Shown here: positions 36,579 through 45,460 of the stretch, in pieces
How the letters are laid out: each line of letters begins with the position of its first letter
Numbering within the stretch: position 1 is the stretch's first letter
Assembly (NCBI GenBank): GCA_014192065.1
Contig: BJHH01000004.1
Location: 186,001-250,000, forward strand
Length of the DNA stretch: 64,000 nucleotides
DNA from: Gemmatimonadota bacterium
GTDB lineage: Bacteria > Gemmatimonadota > Gemmatimonadetes > Gemmatimonadales > Gemmatimonadaceae
Reading direction: 5' to 3'
Made by a program: the position numbers and the translations under genes
Notes under the pieces: generated by a model
The model's database searches: none
The model's input: only the letters and a program-made list of their open reading frames with translations
Told to the model about the DNA's origin: nothing

Positions 36579-39095
36579 GTGAGTGAGCCGCGGCACGTCA
36601 ATCCTAGCGTCGCGGGCCCAGTGCCCGCGGCGGACGCGCATGCACTGGCGCCCCTGCAGTTCGATCGTGTGCTCGACAGCGTCGCGGGGTTTGCGGCTAC
36701 GCCGCTCGGAGCGGAACGCGTGCGAGGGTTGGTCCCGCGCAGTGTGCCCGGTGGTGATCTGGTCGCGCGCGCGGCCGTGCTCGCCGAGCATGCGCGGGTA
36801 GACGCCATGCGCCGCGTCGTCGCGAGCGAAGGCGGCTGGCCATCCGAGCCGATCGCCGACCTCTGGTCGGCGCTGGCGCGGCTGGCGGTGCCGGGCACCG
36901 TCTGGCATGCGCCAGAGTTCCGCGCGGTCATCACGTTGCTCACGTCGTCACGGTCGCAGTTCAACGCGTTCCGCTCGGCGCGTTTGCGCGCACTCGATGT
37001 CGATGCGGTGGAGCCGATCGCGGCGTCTCTGCTCTCCGAGGCCGCGCTTGAACAGTCGCTGGACCGGATCGTCGATGAAGACGGCGTGGTCCGCGATGGC
37101 GCATCGCCCGAACTGCGGAAGATTCGCAAACAGCTCAGCGGCGCCCAGGCAGATCTGATTCGCTTGCTCGAACGGGTGATGGCAAAGCTCGACCCAAGCC
37201 ATCGGGTGGACGACGCGTCGGTCACCATGCGCAACGGCCGTTGGGTCGTGCCTGTCCGGCGCGAAGGGCGGGGCGCCGTGGGTGGCATTGTGCATGACCA
37301 CTCGCACAGTGGCGCGACGGTGTTTGTCGAACCGCCAGCGGCCGTCGAGTTCGGCAATCGCATTCGCGAGCTCGAAACGGCGGAGATCCGTGAAATCGAA
37401 CGCATCCTACTCGAGGCAACCGACTACCTCCGCCCCAGAGTGGATGAACTCGCGGCCACGCTCGACGCGCTCGTGACACTCGACGCGCTCGTCGCGCGCG
37501 CCAGGTTCGCCGAACGCTATCGTTGCGCGCCAGTCGCGTTCGCCAGCGCGGGCGAGGGGTTCGCGATCGTCGAGGGGCGCCACCCGCTGCTCGTGGTGAA
37601 GGATGCGCTGTCGGTCGTCCCGTTTAATCTCTCGCTCCTGCCCGACGAACACACACTGCTCGTGAGCGGCCCGAACACGGGCGGCAAGACGGTGCTCCTC
37701 AAGGCGGTCGCCCTCCTTTCGCTGATGGCGCAGGCTGGTGTTCCGGCGCCTGTGGCCGCCGGCTCGGCGTTGCCGCTCTTTGATCGCGTCTTCGCGGACA
37801 TTGGCGACGAGCAGTCGATCGAGGCGTCACTCTCCACGTTTAGCGGCCACATTCGCAACCTCATCGAGATCGTGGAGCAGGCCACGCCGGCGTCACTCGT
37901 ACTCGCCGACGAGCTCGGGTCGGGCACGGATCCCAACGAAGGCGCGGCGCTCGGTGCGGCGATCCTCCAAGTGTTGACGATTCGCGGGGTCACCACGATC
38001 GCGACGACGCACCTTGGCGCACTCAAGCAGCTCGCGCTCGAAGTACCCGGCGTGGTGAACGCGTCGCTGCAGTTCGACGAAGTGCAGCTCGCGCCGACGT
38101 ATCGCCTACTCAAGGGCATTCCCGGGCGGTCGTACGGGATCAGCATTGCCCGGCGTCTCGCGATGCCGGCCGCGATTTTGGAGAACGCGGAAGCGCGCGT
38201 GCCGCAGGCGGAGCGCGACGCAGCCGCCTTGATCGAGGACCTCGAGCGTCGCCAAGCCGTCGTCGAAGCGCGGGAGTGTGACGCCGAAGATCGCGAAGTC
38301 AGTTACGCCAGCCGCGCCGACACCGTGCTCGCGCGCGAGCAGGCCGTGCGCGCACGCGAACGCGAGATCGAACGCGATGCGCGCGAACAGTCGCGGCGGT
38401 ATCTGTTGGATGCGCGAAAGGAAATCGAAGCGGCTATTGCGGCGGTAAAGGGCGCGGCTTCTGGGCAGGTGGCCGAGGCTGGTGCGAGTGCCAGGCGGCT
38501 CGCCGAACAGTTATTGGCCTCCGAGCGTGACGCCGTGCGGGCGCTCGATGCGAAGGAGGTGGCCGAACTGTTGGCTGACGGCCTCAGCGCAGCCGGCACC
38601 ACGGATCTGAGTCCGTTGCGCGTGGGTGACCTGGTCGCCGTGGCCACCTTCGGTGGCGCCATCGCGAAGGTGCTCGAGGCGCGTGACGATGCGCTCGTTG
38701 TGGTTATTGGCTCGGTGCGTACGACCGTGCCCACGGGTGCCGTGCGTCGTGTGTCGCGCAAGGAGGCCGGTCGGCTGGATCGTGGGCGCCGCGAGCCGTC
38801 GAGCGCGGCGCTCCTGGCCGTCCCTGCGTCGGGCGACCAGCCCGAGTTATACGCGCGGCACGAGATCGATGTGCGGGGCGTGCGCATCGGCGAAATTGAT
38901 GGCGTGGTCCAACCCGCCCTCGACCGTGCCATCCTCGCTGATCTGCCCGCGCTCCGCATCATCCACGGGAAGGGTACCGGCGCATTGCGGGTGCGCATCG
39001 GTGAACTGCTCGCCGACGACCGCCGCGTGAAGAGCTTCCGGCTCGGCGCGTGGAACGAAGGCGGTTCCGGCGTGACGGTGGTGGAGATCGCATGA
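36579..39095 (+). CDS. mutS2: MutS2-type DNA-binding ATPase/endonuclease
   Basis: The 838-residue protein has no MutS mismatch-recognition domain at the N-terminus. It begins with helical core LQFDRVLDSVAGFAATPLG, then the ATPase with Walker A SGPNTGGKTVLLKAV (about 361), Walker B LADELGSGTDPNEGAALGA and TTHLGALKQLA. A long charged coiled coil (about 540-640) and a C-terminal Smr nuclease domain (about 760-838, with DVRGVRIGEID and IIHGKGTGALR) complete it. MutS2 acts in recombination control or on collided ribosomes, depending on species. GTG 36579 has AAGAGG ten bases upstream; an in-frame TTG at 36570 is too close to that site. The stop overlaps dnaG. Confidence 0.96.
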   Translation: MSEPRHVNPSVAGPVPAADAHALAPLQFDRVLDSVAGFAATPLGAERVRGLVPRSVPGGDLVARAAVLAEHARVDAMRRVVASEGGWPSEPIADLWSALARLAVPGTVWHAPEFRAVITLLTSSRSQFNAFRSARLRALDVDAVEPIAASLLSEAALEQSLDRIVDEDGVVRDGASPELRKIRKQLSGAQADLIRLLERVMAKLDPSHRVDDASVTMRNGRWVVPVRREGRGAVGGIVHDHSHSGATVFVEPPAAVEFGNRIRELETAEIREIERILLEATDYLRPRVDELAATLDALVTLDALVARARFAERYRCAPVAFASAGEGFAIVEGRHPLLVVKDALSVVPFNLSLLPDEHTLLVSGPNTGGKTVLLKAVALLSLMAQAGVPAPVAAGSALPLFDRVFADIGDEQSIEASLSTFSGHIRNLIEIVEQATPASLVLADELGSGTDPNEGAALGAAILQVLTIRGVTTIATTHLGALKQLALEVPGVVNASLQFDEVQLAPTYRLLKGIPGRSYGISIARRLAMPAAILENAEARVPQAERDAAALIEDLERRQAVVEARECDAEDREVSYASRADTVLAREQAVRAREREIERDAREQSRRYLLDARKEIEAAIAAVKGAASGQVAEAGASARRLAEQLLASERDAVRALDAKEVAELLADGLSAAGTTDLSPLRVGDLVAVATFGGAIAKVLEARDDALVVVIGSVRTTVPTGAVRRVSRKEAGRLDRGRREPSSAALLAVPASGDQPELYARHEIDVRGVRIGEIDGVVQPALDRAILADLPALRIIHGKGTGALRVRIGELLADDRRVKSFRLGAWNEGGSGVTVVEIA

Positions 39096-40993
39096 TCCCC
39101 GAAGACGTCATCGATCAGGTCTCGGCGGCGGCCGACATCGTAGCGATCCTCAGCGAGTATGTGAAGCTCAAGAAGGTCGGTTCGGTGTATCGCGGACCCT
39201 GTCCGTTCCATCAGGGCACCGGACCGAACTTCTCCGTGGTGCCGCGCGGCGGCTACCACTGCTTCGTGTGTCACGAGAAGGGTTCCGTCTTCACGTTCGT
39301 GCAGAAGCGGCTCGGCATGACGTTCGTTGAGGCGGTGAAATACGTCGGAGAGAAGTCGGGCGTCGAAGTGCGCGACGTGCATCGCAAGCGCGAGGGGCCC
39401 GATCCACGAGAGCCGCTTTGGGAAACCAATGCAACGGCGGCTGGCTGGTTCACGACGATGCTCTGGGAAAGCGACTTCGGAAAGCCGGCTCGCGACTACC
39501 TCGCCAAACGTGCGATCTCGCGCGAGACGGCGGACCTGTTCCGTATGGGCTACGCGCCGCACGAGATCGGCCTGATGCGGGCGTTCATGAACGGGCTCGG
39601 TTTCGAGAACAACCGACTGCTCGAAGTGGGCCTGCTTGTGCAGAAGGACGAGCAGGAGGAGCCGCGTCCACGATTTCGCGACCGGCTCGTCTTCCCGATC
39701 CATGACGCGACCGGCAACGCGGTTGGGTTCGGCGGGCGCATCCTTGGACAGGGCGAGCCCAAGTATCTGAATTCGCCTGAGAGTCCTGTCTTCTCGAAAG
39801 GGCGCGTCCTATACAACTACGCCGGCGCGCGTCACGCGATCCGCCGCGCGGAACGGGTGCTGCTGGTCGAGGGATACTTCGACGTGGTGCGCCTCGTGGC
39901 GGCCGGGCTCGAGGAAGTCATCGCCCCGATGGGCACGGCACTCACCGATGACCAGGCCGACCTGCTCGCGCGCAGTGCGCCGACCGTCTTCCTGCTGTAC
40001 GACAGTGACGCCCCGGGGCAGAAGGCGAGCTTTCGTGCCGCGGACGTGCTGCTGTCGCGCGGGCTCACCGTGCGTATGGTAACGCTGCCCGATGGCGAGG
40101 ATCCCGACACCTTCGTCGCGAAGCATGGCGGCGCGGCGATGGAGAAACTGCTCGACCAGTCGCTCGACGTGTTCGACCGCAAGGTGCAGTTGCTTGAACG
40201 GGGTGGTTGGTTCGCCGACCTCCAGCGCAAACGCCGAGCACTCGACCGGTTGATGCCGACGATTCGCGCCACGACTGACCCGATCACCCGCGACCTCTAC
40301 TTGGCGCGCACGGCCCAAGCTGCGGGCATTGAGCGCGACGTGCTCGTCCGCGAGCTCGAGATGTTGCCGCGCCGTGGCCGTGCTAGGCAGCCCGAACGGC
40401 CGCAGTCGCCGGTCTCGGGTGTCGGTCGGATTGGTGCGCCGATGCGTGACATGTCGCCGCGCGAGCCGGATTTCGTGCCCCGTGTTGAACATGCGCCCGA
40501 GAGTTCGGCCGAGAAGGAGCTGCTCCGCGTGATGGTGTTGCACCCCGAACTCATTGAACAGATCGTCGAGGATGTCGCCCGGGTCGAAATCGACGACGGC
40601 GACCAGCCTGATGTGGATCTCGAACAGCTGACTGGGACATCATCAGTGATCCGCGACCCGATCTATTTCCAAATTTTCCAGGAACTCTCGTCCGGCGGCG
40701 ACTTGTCGCCCGAAGCGTTGGCCGAACGACTCGGCCTGCTTGAGAACGATGTGGTTGAAACGCTGCGCGCGGAGCCGGGCGCGGTGGTCAACCCGCCGCA
40801 GACGGTGGTCGACTCGATTCGGATGCTGCGCGCACGCGCGCTGCGCGAGCGAATCGATGAGCATACGCGTATGCTCCCCCTTGCGGCCGAGGCGGAGAAA
40901 AATGGTTTACTGAGGCGCGCGGAGGCCCTGCGCAAGGAACTGGCGGCCGTTGGTGGCCGCGAATGGCGCAGTGTGCGCCGGCAGGTGCAGTAA
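39092..40993 (+). CDS. dnaG: DNA primase DnaG
   Basis: The 633-residue primase has an N-terminal zinc-binding domain with CPFH (from residue 37) and CFVC about 20 residues later, then the RNA polymerase/Toprim domain (ETADLFRMGYAP, FPIHDATGNAVGFGGRIL, LLVEGYFDVVRLVAAG, YDSDAPGQKA). The C-terminal helical region binds the DnaB helicase. It makes the RNA primers of lagging-strand synthesis. The ATG overlaps the mutS2 stop (ATGA). The rpoD gene that often follows dnaG is not here; a zinc-ribbon gene follows instead. Confidence 0.97.
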   Translation: MIPEDVIDQVSAAADIVAILSEYVKLKKVGSVYRGPCPFHQGTGPNFSVVPRGGYHCFVCHEKGSVFTFVQKRLGMTFVEAVKYVGEKSGVEVRDVHRKREGPDPREPLWETNATAAGWFTTMLWESDFGKPARDYLAKRAISRETADLFRMGYAPHEIGLMRAFMNGLGFENNRLLEVGLLVQKDEQEEPRPRFRDRLVFPIHDATGNAVGFGGRILGQGEPKYLNSPESPVFSKGRVLYNYAGARHAIRRAERVLLVEGYFDVVRLVAAGLEEVIAPMGTALTDDQADLLARSAPTVFLLYDSDAPGQKASFRAADVLLSRGLTVRMVTLPDGEDPDTFVAKHGGAAMEKLLDQSLDVFDRKVQLLERGGWFADLQRKRRALDRLMPTIRATTDPITRDLYLARTAQAAGIERDVLVRELEMLPRRGRARQPERPQSPVSGVGRIGAPMRDMSPREPDFVPRVEHAPESSAEKELLRVMVLHPELIEQIVEDVARVEIDDGDQPDVDLEQLTGTSSVIRDPIYFQIFQELSSGGDLSPEALAERLGLLENDVVETLRAEPGAVVNPPQTVVDSIRMLRARALRERIDEHTRMLPLAAEAEKNGLLRRAEALRKELAAVGGREWRSVRRQVQ

Positions 40994-41058
40994 CCGGCAG
41001 GTCCGGACCATCGAAGGGTTCGCCACATCGCATGCAGGTATAACCAGGGAGGTCGGGA

Positions 41059-41766
41059 GTGCAGACGGAATTGCAGGTGTTGTTGGTGGTGCAGGCGGAC
41101 GATGTGGTGATCCATGGTCTCGAGGAACGGCTGGTCGCGCTCGAGCCGCGCATTCGTGAACTCGACATCAAGAAGGAGCGCGTCTCGGAAGCCATCGAGC
41201 GCACCTCGGCCGCCGTGGAAACCGAGGAGAAGAAGCAGGCCTATATCCGCGACAAAATCGTGGAACACCGCGAACTGATCGACCGCAACGAGGCCGCGAT
41301 GGACTTGGTGAAGACGCTCAAGCAGGCGACGGCCGCCGCGATCCAGATCGAGCAGGCGAAACTGATCGTCTCCAGCGAAGAGAGCGACCTGCTCGCGGTG
41401 AACCGTCGGCTCGACGAGTGCCGTGGCGCGCTCGCCAACCAGACGACAGAGCTGGCGTCATTGGAGGCCGCGCAGCTGGCCGCGCGAGCCGAAGTTGCTG
41501 TCGAGAAGGCCGAGATTGACGTCGAAATCGTCGACGCGCGTAGCAAGCGCGCAGCCAGCGCCAAGGATGTCCCGGCCGCACTGCTCAGCCGGTACGACCG
41601 GATTCGCGGACGCAAGCGCGTCGAAGCCGTGTACGCAATGCGTGGCATGTCGTGCGGCAACTGTGATACCTCGATCCCCATGCAGCGTCGCCACCTCATG
41701 GCCCAGAGTGAGACGATCGATCTCTGTGAAGGGTGCGGTGTCCTGATGTACTACGTCCCGGGGTGA
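41059..41766 (+). CDS. Coiled-coil protein with C-terminal C4 zinc ribbon (DUF164/CT398 type)
   Basis: The 235-residue protein has a long antiparallel coiled coil (about 10-175) and a C-terminal zinc ribbon with MSCGNCDTSIPM and LCEGCGVLMYY, giving four Cys ligands. The family is widespread; Chlamydia CT398 was structurally studied and proposed to touch sigma-54 or secretion parts, but a general role is unknown. It lies between dnaG and recJ. The GTG start has GGGAGGTCGGGA upstream. Confidence 0.87.
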   Translation: MQTELQVLLVVQADDVVIHGLEERLVALEPRIRELDIKKERVSEAIERTSAAVETEEKKQAYIRDKIVEHRELIDRNEAAMDLVKTLKQATAAAIQIEQAKLIVSSEESDLLAVNRRLDECRGALANQTTELASLEAAQLAARAEVAVEKAEIDVEIVDARSKRAASAKDVPAALLSRYDRIRGRKRVEAVYAMRGMSCGNCDTSIPMQRRHLMAQSETIDLCEGCGVLMYYVPG

Positions 41767-41797
41767 GGACGCCGGGTCGGTGGTGGTGGGGTGGTCG

Positions 41798-43507
41798 ATG
41801 AAGCGCGCTGAGGCGCGATGGGTGCTGGCCCCGCCGCCCGATCAGGCGGCGGCGGTCGCGCTGGCATCCGCGCTTGCACTGCCGATGCCGCTTGCACAGC
41901 TGCTCGTGGCCCGTGGTCATGCTGCTGACGCCAGCGCGCGCCGATACCTCCGGCCCGATCTGGAGCACCTCGCTGAGCCGTTGCTGATGGCCGACATGCA
42001 GGTGGCTGTGGATCGGCTGTCGGCAGCGATCACGAAGGGGGAGATGATCCTCGTGCACGGCGACTACGACGTGGACGGGATGGCGTCGACCGCATTGATG
42101 ACTCGTTCGCTGCGTGCCCTCGGCGCGCAGGTCTCGCCATTCATTCCCGACCGGCAGCGTGACGGCTACGATCTGGGTCCCGCTGGCGTGGAGGCCGCGA
42201 TCCGCGTGCGCGCCGGCGTGGTGCTCACCTGTGATTGCGGTACGACGGCGGTGCAGGCCGCCATCGATCTCGCCGCGGCCGGCATCGACCTGATCATCAG
42301 CGACCACCACCTGCCTGGGCCGACGCTGCCGATTGCGTTGGCAATCCTGAACCCGCGTCGAGCAGACGACACATCACCCGACAAGGATCTCGCAGCGGTT
42401 GGCGTCGCATTCAAGCTCGCGATGGCCCTCACCCGTGCGATGGGCGGCAATGTCAACGTCGTCCTGAATCAGCTCGATCTCGTGGCCCTCGCGACCGTGG
42501 CCGACGTGGCGCCGCTGCGCGGAGAGAACCGCGTGTTCGTGCGACGCGGGCTTGCGCTGATGCGCGAGACAAAGAACCTCGGTCTTCGTGCGTTGCTTCG
42601 TTCGTCGGGCCTCGACGGCAAGGAGATCACGGCGGGGCGCGTGGGATTCAATCTCGCGCCGCGACTCAACGCGCTGGGGCGAGTGGATCGTGCGCTCCTC
42701 GGCGTCGACCTACTGCTCGCCGAACGCGACGAGGATGCCCTCGCGCTCGCGCGTCACTGCGAGGAGCGCAATCGTGAACGCCAGGAACTCAACACCGGAA
42801 TTCTCGACGAGGTGATGCGGCGAGTTGAGGCGCTCGATCTAGGTGCCACTTGGGGTATCGCGCTCGCCGACGAATCATGGCACCCCGGCGTGATCGGTAT
42901 CGTGGCGTCACGCGTGGTCGAGCAGACGGGACGCCCGACCTTTCTCGTCTCTGTGCGCGACGGTGTCGGCAAGGGATCTGGGCGCTCGATCCCAGCGTTC
43001 GACCTGCACTCGGCGCTTGGTCAGTGCACGGACCTCCTGATCAGGCATGGAGGGCACAAGGCGGCGGCGGGCCTGACCATCGACGCCACGCGTATGGATG
43101 AGTTTGCGGTCCGCTTCAATAGCGTCGCCCGCGAACGGCTCACGCCGGAAGATCTGCAGCGCACCCTGCATGTGGACCTTGAGCTCTCGCTGGCCGATGC
43201 GACGAGCGACCTCGAAAAACTCCTGCGAAACTTCGAGCCGTTCGGGATCGGAAATCCTGGGCCGATATTTGTGGCGCGCGGAGTACCAGTGGCCGGCTCG
43301 GTGAGCAAGATCGGCGCGGACGGCGTGAAGTGCCTCATCGAGGCACCGTCGGGGCCGGTCGAGGCCGTTGGCTGGGGTCTCGCACATCGTGCTGCGGAGC
43401 TGCGGTTGGGTGCGCGCATCGACCTCGCATACCGGATCGAGCGCAATGTCTTCCGTGGGACCGAACGCCTGCAGCTCGCGATCGTCGATTTTCGGCCGGC
43501 GGCGTAG
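41798..43507 (+). CDS. recJ: Single-strand-specific exonuclease RecJ
   Basis: The 569-residue DHH-family 5'-3' exonuclease shows HGDYDVDGMASTALM (motif I), CDCGTTAVQAAIDLAAAGID, ISDHHLPG (the DHH motif), LDLVALATVADVAPLRGENR, the DHHA1 domain RHGGHKAAAGLTI and a C-terminal OB fold. It digests single-stranded DNA in recombination and repair. ATG 41798 was preferred to GTG 41780 because a purine run (GGGGTGG) lies just upstream. The preceding zinc-ribbon gene ends about 30 bases earlier. Confidence 0.95.
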   Translation: MKRAEARWVLAPPPDQAAAVALASALALPMPLAQLLVARGHAADASARRYLRPDLEHLAEPLLMADMQVAVDRLSAAITKGEMILVHGDYDVDGMASTALMTRSLRALGAQVSPFIPDRQRDGYDLGPAGVEAAIRVRAGVVLTCDCGTTAVQAAIDLAAAGIDLIISDHHLPGPTLPIALAILNPRRADDTSPDKDLAAVGVAFKLAMALTRAMGGNVNVVLNQLDLVALATVADVAPLRGENRVFVRRGLALMRETKNLGLRALLRSSGLDGKEITAGRVGFNLAPRLNALGRVDRALLGVDLLLAERDEDALALARHCEERNRERQELNTGILDEVMRRVEALDLGATWGIALADESWHPGVIGIVASRVVEQTGRPTFLVSVRDGVGKGSGRSIPAFDLHSALGQCTDLLIRHGGHKAAAGLTIDATRMDEFAVRFNSVARERLTPEDLQRTLHVDLELSLADATSDLEKLLRNFEPFGIGNPGPIFVARGVPVAGSVSKIGADGVKCLIEAPSGPVEAVGWGLAHRAAELRLGARIDLAYRIERNVFRGTERLQLAIVDFRPAA

Positions 43508-43522
43508 GGCGGGGAGCCGAGC

Positions 43523-44047
43523 GTGCGCATCATCGCCGGCGAGTGGAAGGGACGCCAGATCAAGGCGCCGAAGGGCAGGGTCGTGCGACCCACCTCCGAC
43601 CGCGCGCGTGAGGCGTGGATGAGCATCGTGCACCCGGTGCTCCCCGGCGCACGCGTGCTGGACCTCTTCGCCGGCACTGGCGCGCTCGGCCTCGAGGCGC
43701 TCTCGCGCGGGGCGGCATTCGTGGATTTCGTTGAGCAGTCGCCAATGACCGTGATGGCGCTGGGCGAGAACGTCGCGACGCTTGGCGCGGGCCCGCGTTG
43801 CGAGATTCACCGCGGCGACGCACTCGCTTGGCCGGCCAGGGTGGTCTCTCGTGGCGTCCGGTATGATGTCGCCTTTGCCGATCCGCCGTATCACAAGGAC
43901 CTCGCGGTCGAGATTGCCACCTGCTGGCTCGCCGGGCCATTCGCGACGATCTTCGGGGTGGAGCATGAAGCGACCACCACGTTGCCCGAAGGGGGCGACG
44001 TGCGTCGGTACGGCGACACCGCGATTACCATCTACAGGACCCCCTGA
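43523..44047 (+). CDS. rsmD: 16S rRNA m2G966 methyltransferase RsmD
   Basis: The 174-residue Rossmann methyltransferase has the family start MRIIAGEWKGRQIKAPKG, RPTSDRAREAWMSIV, the SAM site LDLFAGTGALGLEALSRGA and catalytic ADPPYHKDL. It methylates G966 of 16S rRNA. It is followed by coaD three bases after its stop, the common rsmD-coaD pair of bacteria. Confidence 0.94.
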   Translation: MRIIAGEWKGRQIKAPKGRVVRPTSDRAREAWMSIVHPVLPGARVLDLFAGTGALGLEALSRGAAFVDFVEQSPMTVMALGENVATLGAGPRCEIHRGDALAWPARVVSRGVRYDVAFADPPYHKDLAVEIATCWLAGPFATIFGVEHEATTTLPEGGDVRRYGDTAITIYRTP

Positions 44048-44050
44048 CTC

Positions 44051-44539
44051 ATGCCAACCGTCGCGCTCTACGCCGGAAGTTTTGATCCCATCACGAACGG
44101 GCATACCGATCTGATCCGCCGGAGTCTTGGCTTCGTGGACCGGCTCGTGGTTGCCGTTGCGGTGAACGTCGCAAAACAGCCGTTATTCAACACGGACGAA
44201 CGGGTTGCGATGATCGGCCAGGCGCTCGCCGACGAGACGCGGGTTGAGGTGAAGAGTTTTCAGGGACTCCTCGTCAACTTTGCCCGCGCCAACGGCGTCC
44301 GGATGATCATCCGCGGCCTCCGGGCCGTCAGCGACTTTGAATACGAATACCAGATGGCCTTGATGAACCGCCATTTGGCCCCAGAGATGGAGACGGTGTT
44401 CATGATTCCCTCACTCGACACGACGCATGTGAGTTCGAGTCTCGTGCGCGAGATCGCCCGATATGGCGGAGACGTGTCGAGTCTGGTGCATCCGGCGGTC
44501 GTGGCGGCCTTGAAATCCAAGTACACGACGGACGCATGA
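44051..44539 (+). CDS. coaD: Phosphopantetheine adenylyltransferase
   Basis: The 162-residue enzyme has ALYAGSFDPITNGHTDLIRR (T/HxGH nucleotidyltransferase motif at GH), the substrate-binding FARANGVRMIIRGLRAVSDFEYEYQM region (shown here in parts: MIIRGLRAVSDFEYEYQM), NRHLAPEMETVFM and SSSLVREIARYGGDVS. It makes dephospho-CoA from phosphopantetheine and ATP, the fourth step of CoA synthesis from pantothenate. The start lies three bases after rsmD. Confidence 0.97.
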   Translation: MPTVALYAGSFDPITNGHTDLIRRSLGFVDRLVVAVAVNVAKQPLFNTDERVAMIGQALADETRVEVKSFQGLLVNFARANGVRMIIRGLRAVSDFEYEYQMALMNRHLAPEMETVFMIPSLDTTHVSSSLVREIARYGGDVSSLVHPAVVAALKSKYTTDA

Positions 44540-44671
44540 GCAGCTGACGGCTGGGGACTGATTGCCCGCAGCTGAATGCGCGCAGGCGTTGACTATCCAC
44601 GGTTCGCCGTTCATGCGGTTTCATGTGTATTTTCATCGCAGTATCAGCCAACACACCGGAGCCTTCCTTTT

Positions 44672-45004
44672 ATGAGCTTCACCGTAGCGCGTCTGGGCGA
44701 CGTCACCGTCGTCGAGGTCGAAGGTCAGCTCATCGTCGGCAACCGCCAGGAACTCAAGCAGCGGGTGCTTGACGAGGTCGACAAGGGCGCCCGTAAGGTG
44801 CTGATCGACTTCGAACGTACTGGGTACATCGACAGCTCCGGCCTCGGCGTGCTCGTCTCGCTGGCGAAGCGTATCCGCGATGCCGGCGGTGAACTCCGTC
44901 TCGCCAACTTGCACGACGAACTGCAGACACTGTTCGAGCTCACGAAGCTCGACACACTCTTCCAGATCTCGACGACCCGAGCCCACGCCCTCGAGAGTTT
45001 CTAG
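44672..45004 (+). CDS. STAS-domain anti-sigma factor antagonist (RsbV/SpoIIAA-like)
   Basis: The 110-residue single STAS domain carries the phosphorylation loop YIDSSGLGVLV, with Ser55/Ser56 as the likely target. In partner-switching systems the unphosphorylated protein binds the anti-sigma kinase and frees its target; kinase phosphorylation inactivates it. ATG 44672 is preceded by GGAG at ten bases. The stop is directly followed by the ATG of the kinase gene (45005), so the two are co-expressed. The three-gene module at 44672-46756 has no sigma factor gene. Confidence 0.93.
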   Translation: MSFTVARLGDVTVVEVEGQLIVGNRQELKQRVLDEVDKGARKVLIDFERTGYIDSSGLGVLVSLAKRIRDAGGELRLANLHDELQTLFELTKLDTLFQISTTRAHALESF

Positions 45005-45445
45005 ATGGCGGTGGGCGAGTCCCTGGATTTTCGCATCCCGAGCGACGTCCAGTACATCGAAGGGATCGTAGGGCAAGTGGTCGCACGGTGTACGGCACTC
45101 GCGTGGTCCAGGCGCCATGTGGCACTGAACGTCCCGGTCGCGCTCACCGAGGCGCTCTCCAACGCGATTCTGCGCGGGAACGGCGACGATGTCCGCCGCT
45201 CAGTGATGTTGCGTGTGCGCATCGACGATGTGCAGCTCGTGGCCGAGGTGCGCGACGAGGGGCAGGGATTCGATCTCGAGGCCTGCACCGAGGATGCGAC
45301 GCTGCCAGAAAATCTCCACCGCGAAGACGGGCGTGGCCTCTTCCTGATGGAGAAGTTGATGGACCGTGTCGAACGGTTTCGCGACGGTGGCGACGGCGAC
45401 AGTGCAGGCGGCAACGTGGTGCGCCTCGTTCTCCATCGCGCCTAG
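45005..45445 (+). CDS. Anti-sigma regulatory factor, serine kinase of the RsbW/SpoIIAB type
   Basis: The 146-residue GHKL ATPase domain has the N-box VALTEALSNAILRGN, G1 box VRDEGQGFDLEA and G2 box EDGRGLFLMEKLMD. Family members phosphorylate their STAS antagonist and hold a sigma factor or other target. The start follows the STAS stop with no gap. The last residues include an acidic Asp/Gly loop (RDGGDGDSAGGN) before the final strand. The target cannot be named from sequence; no sigma gene is adjacent. Confidence 0.92.
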   Translation: MAVGESLDFRIPSDVQYIEGIVGQVVARCTALAWSRRHVALNVPVALTEALSNAILRGNGDDVRRSVMLRVRIDDVQLVAEVRDEGQGFDLEACTEDATLPENLHREDGRGLFLMEKLMDRVERFRDGGDGDSAGGNVVRLVLHRA

Positions 45446-45460
45446 GCGTCGGCGACCACG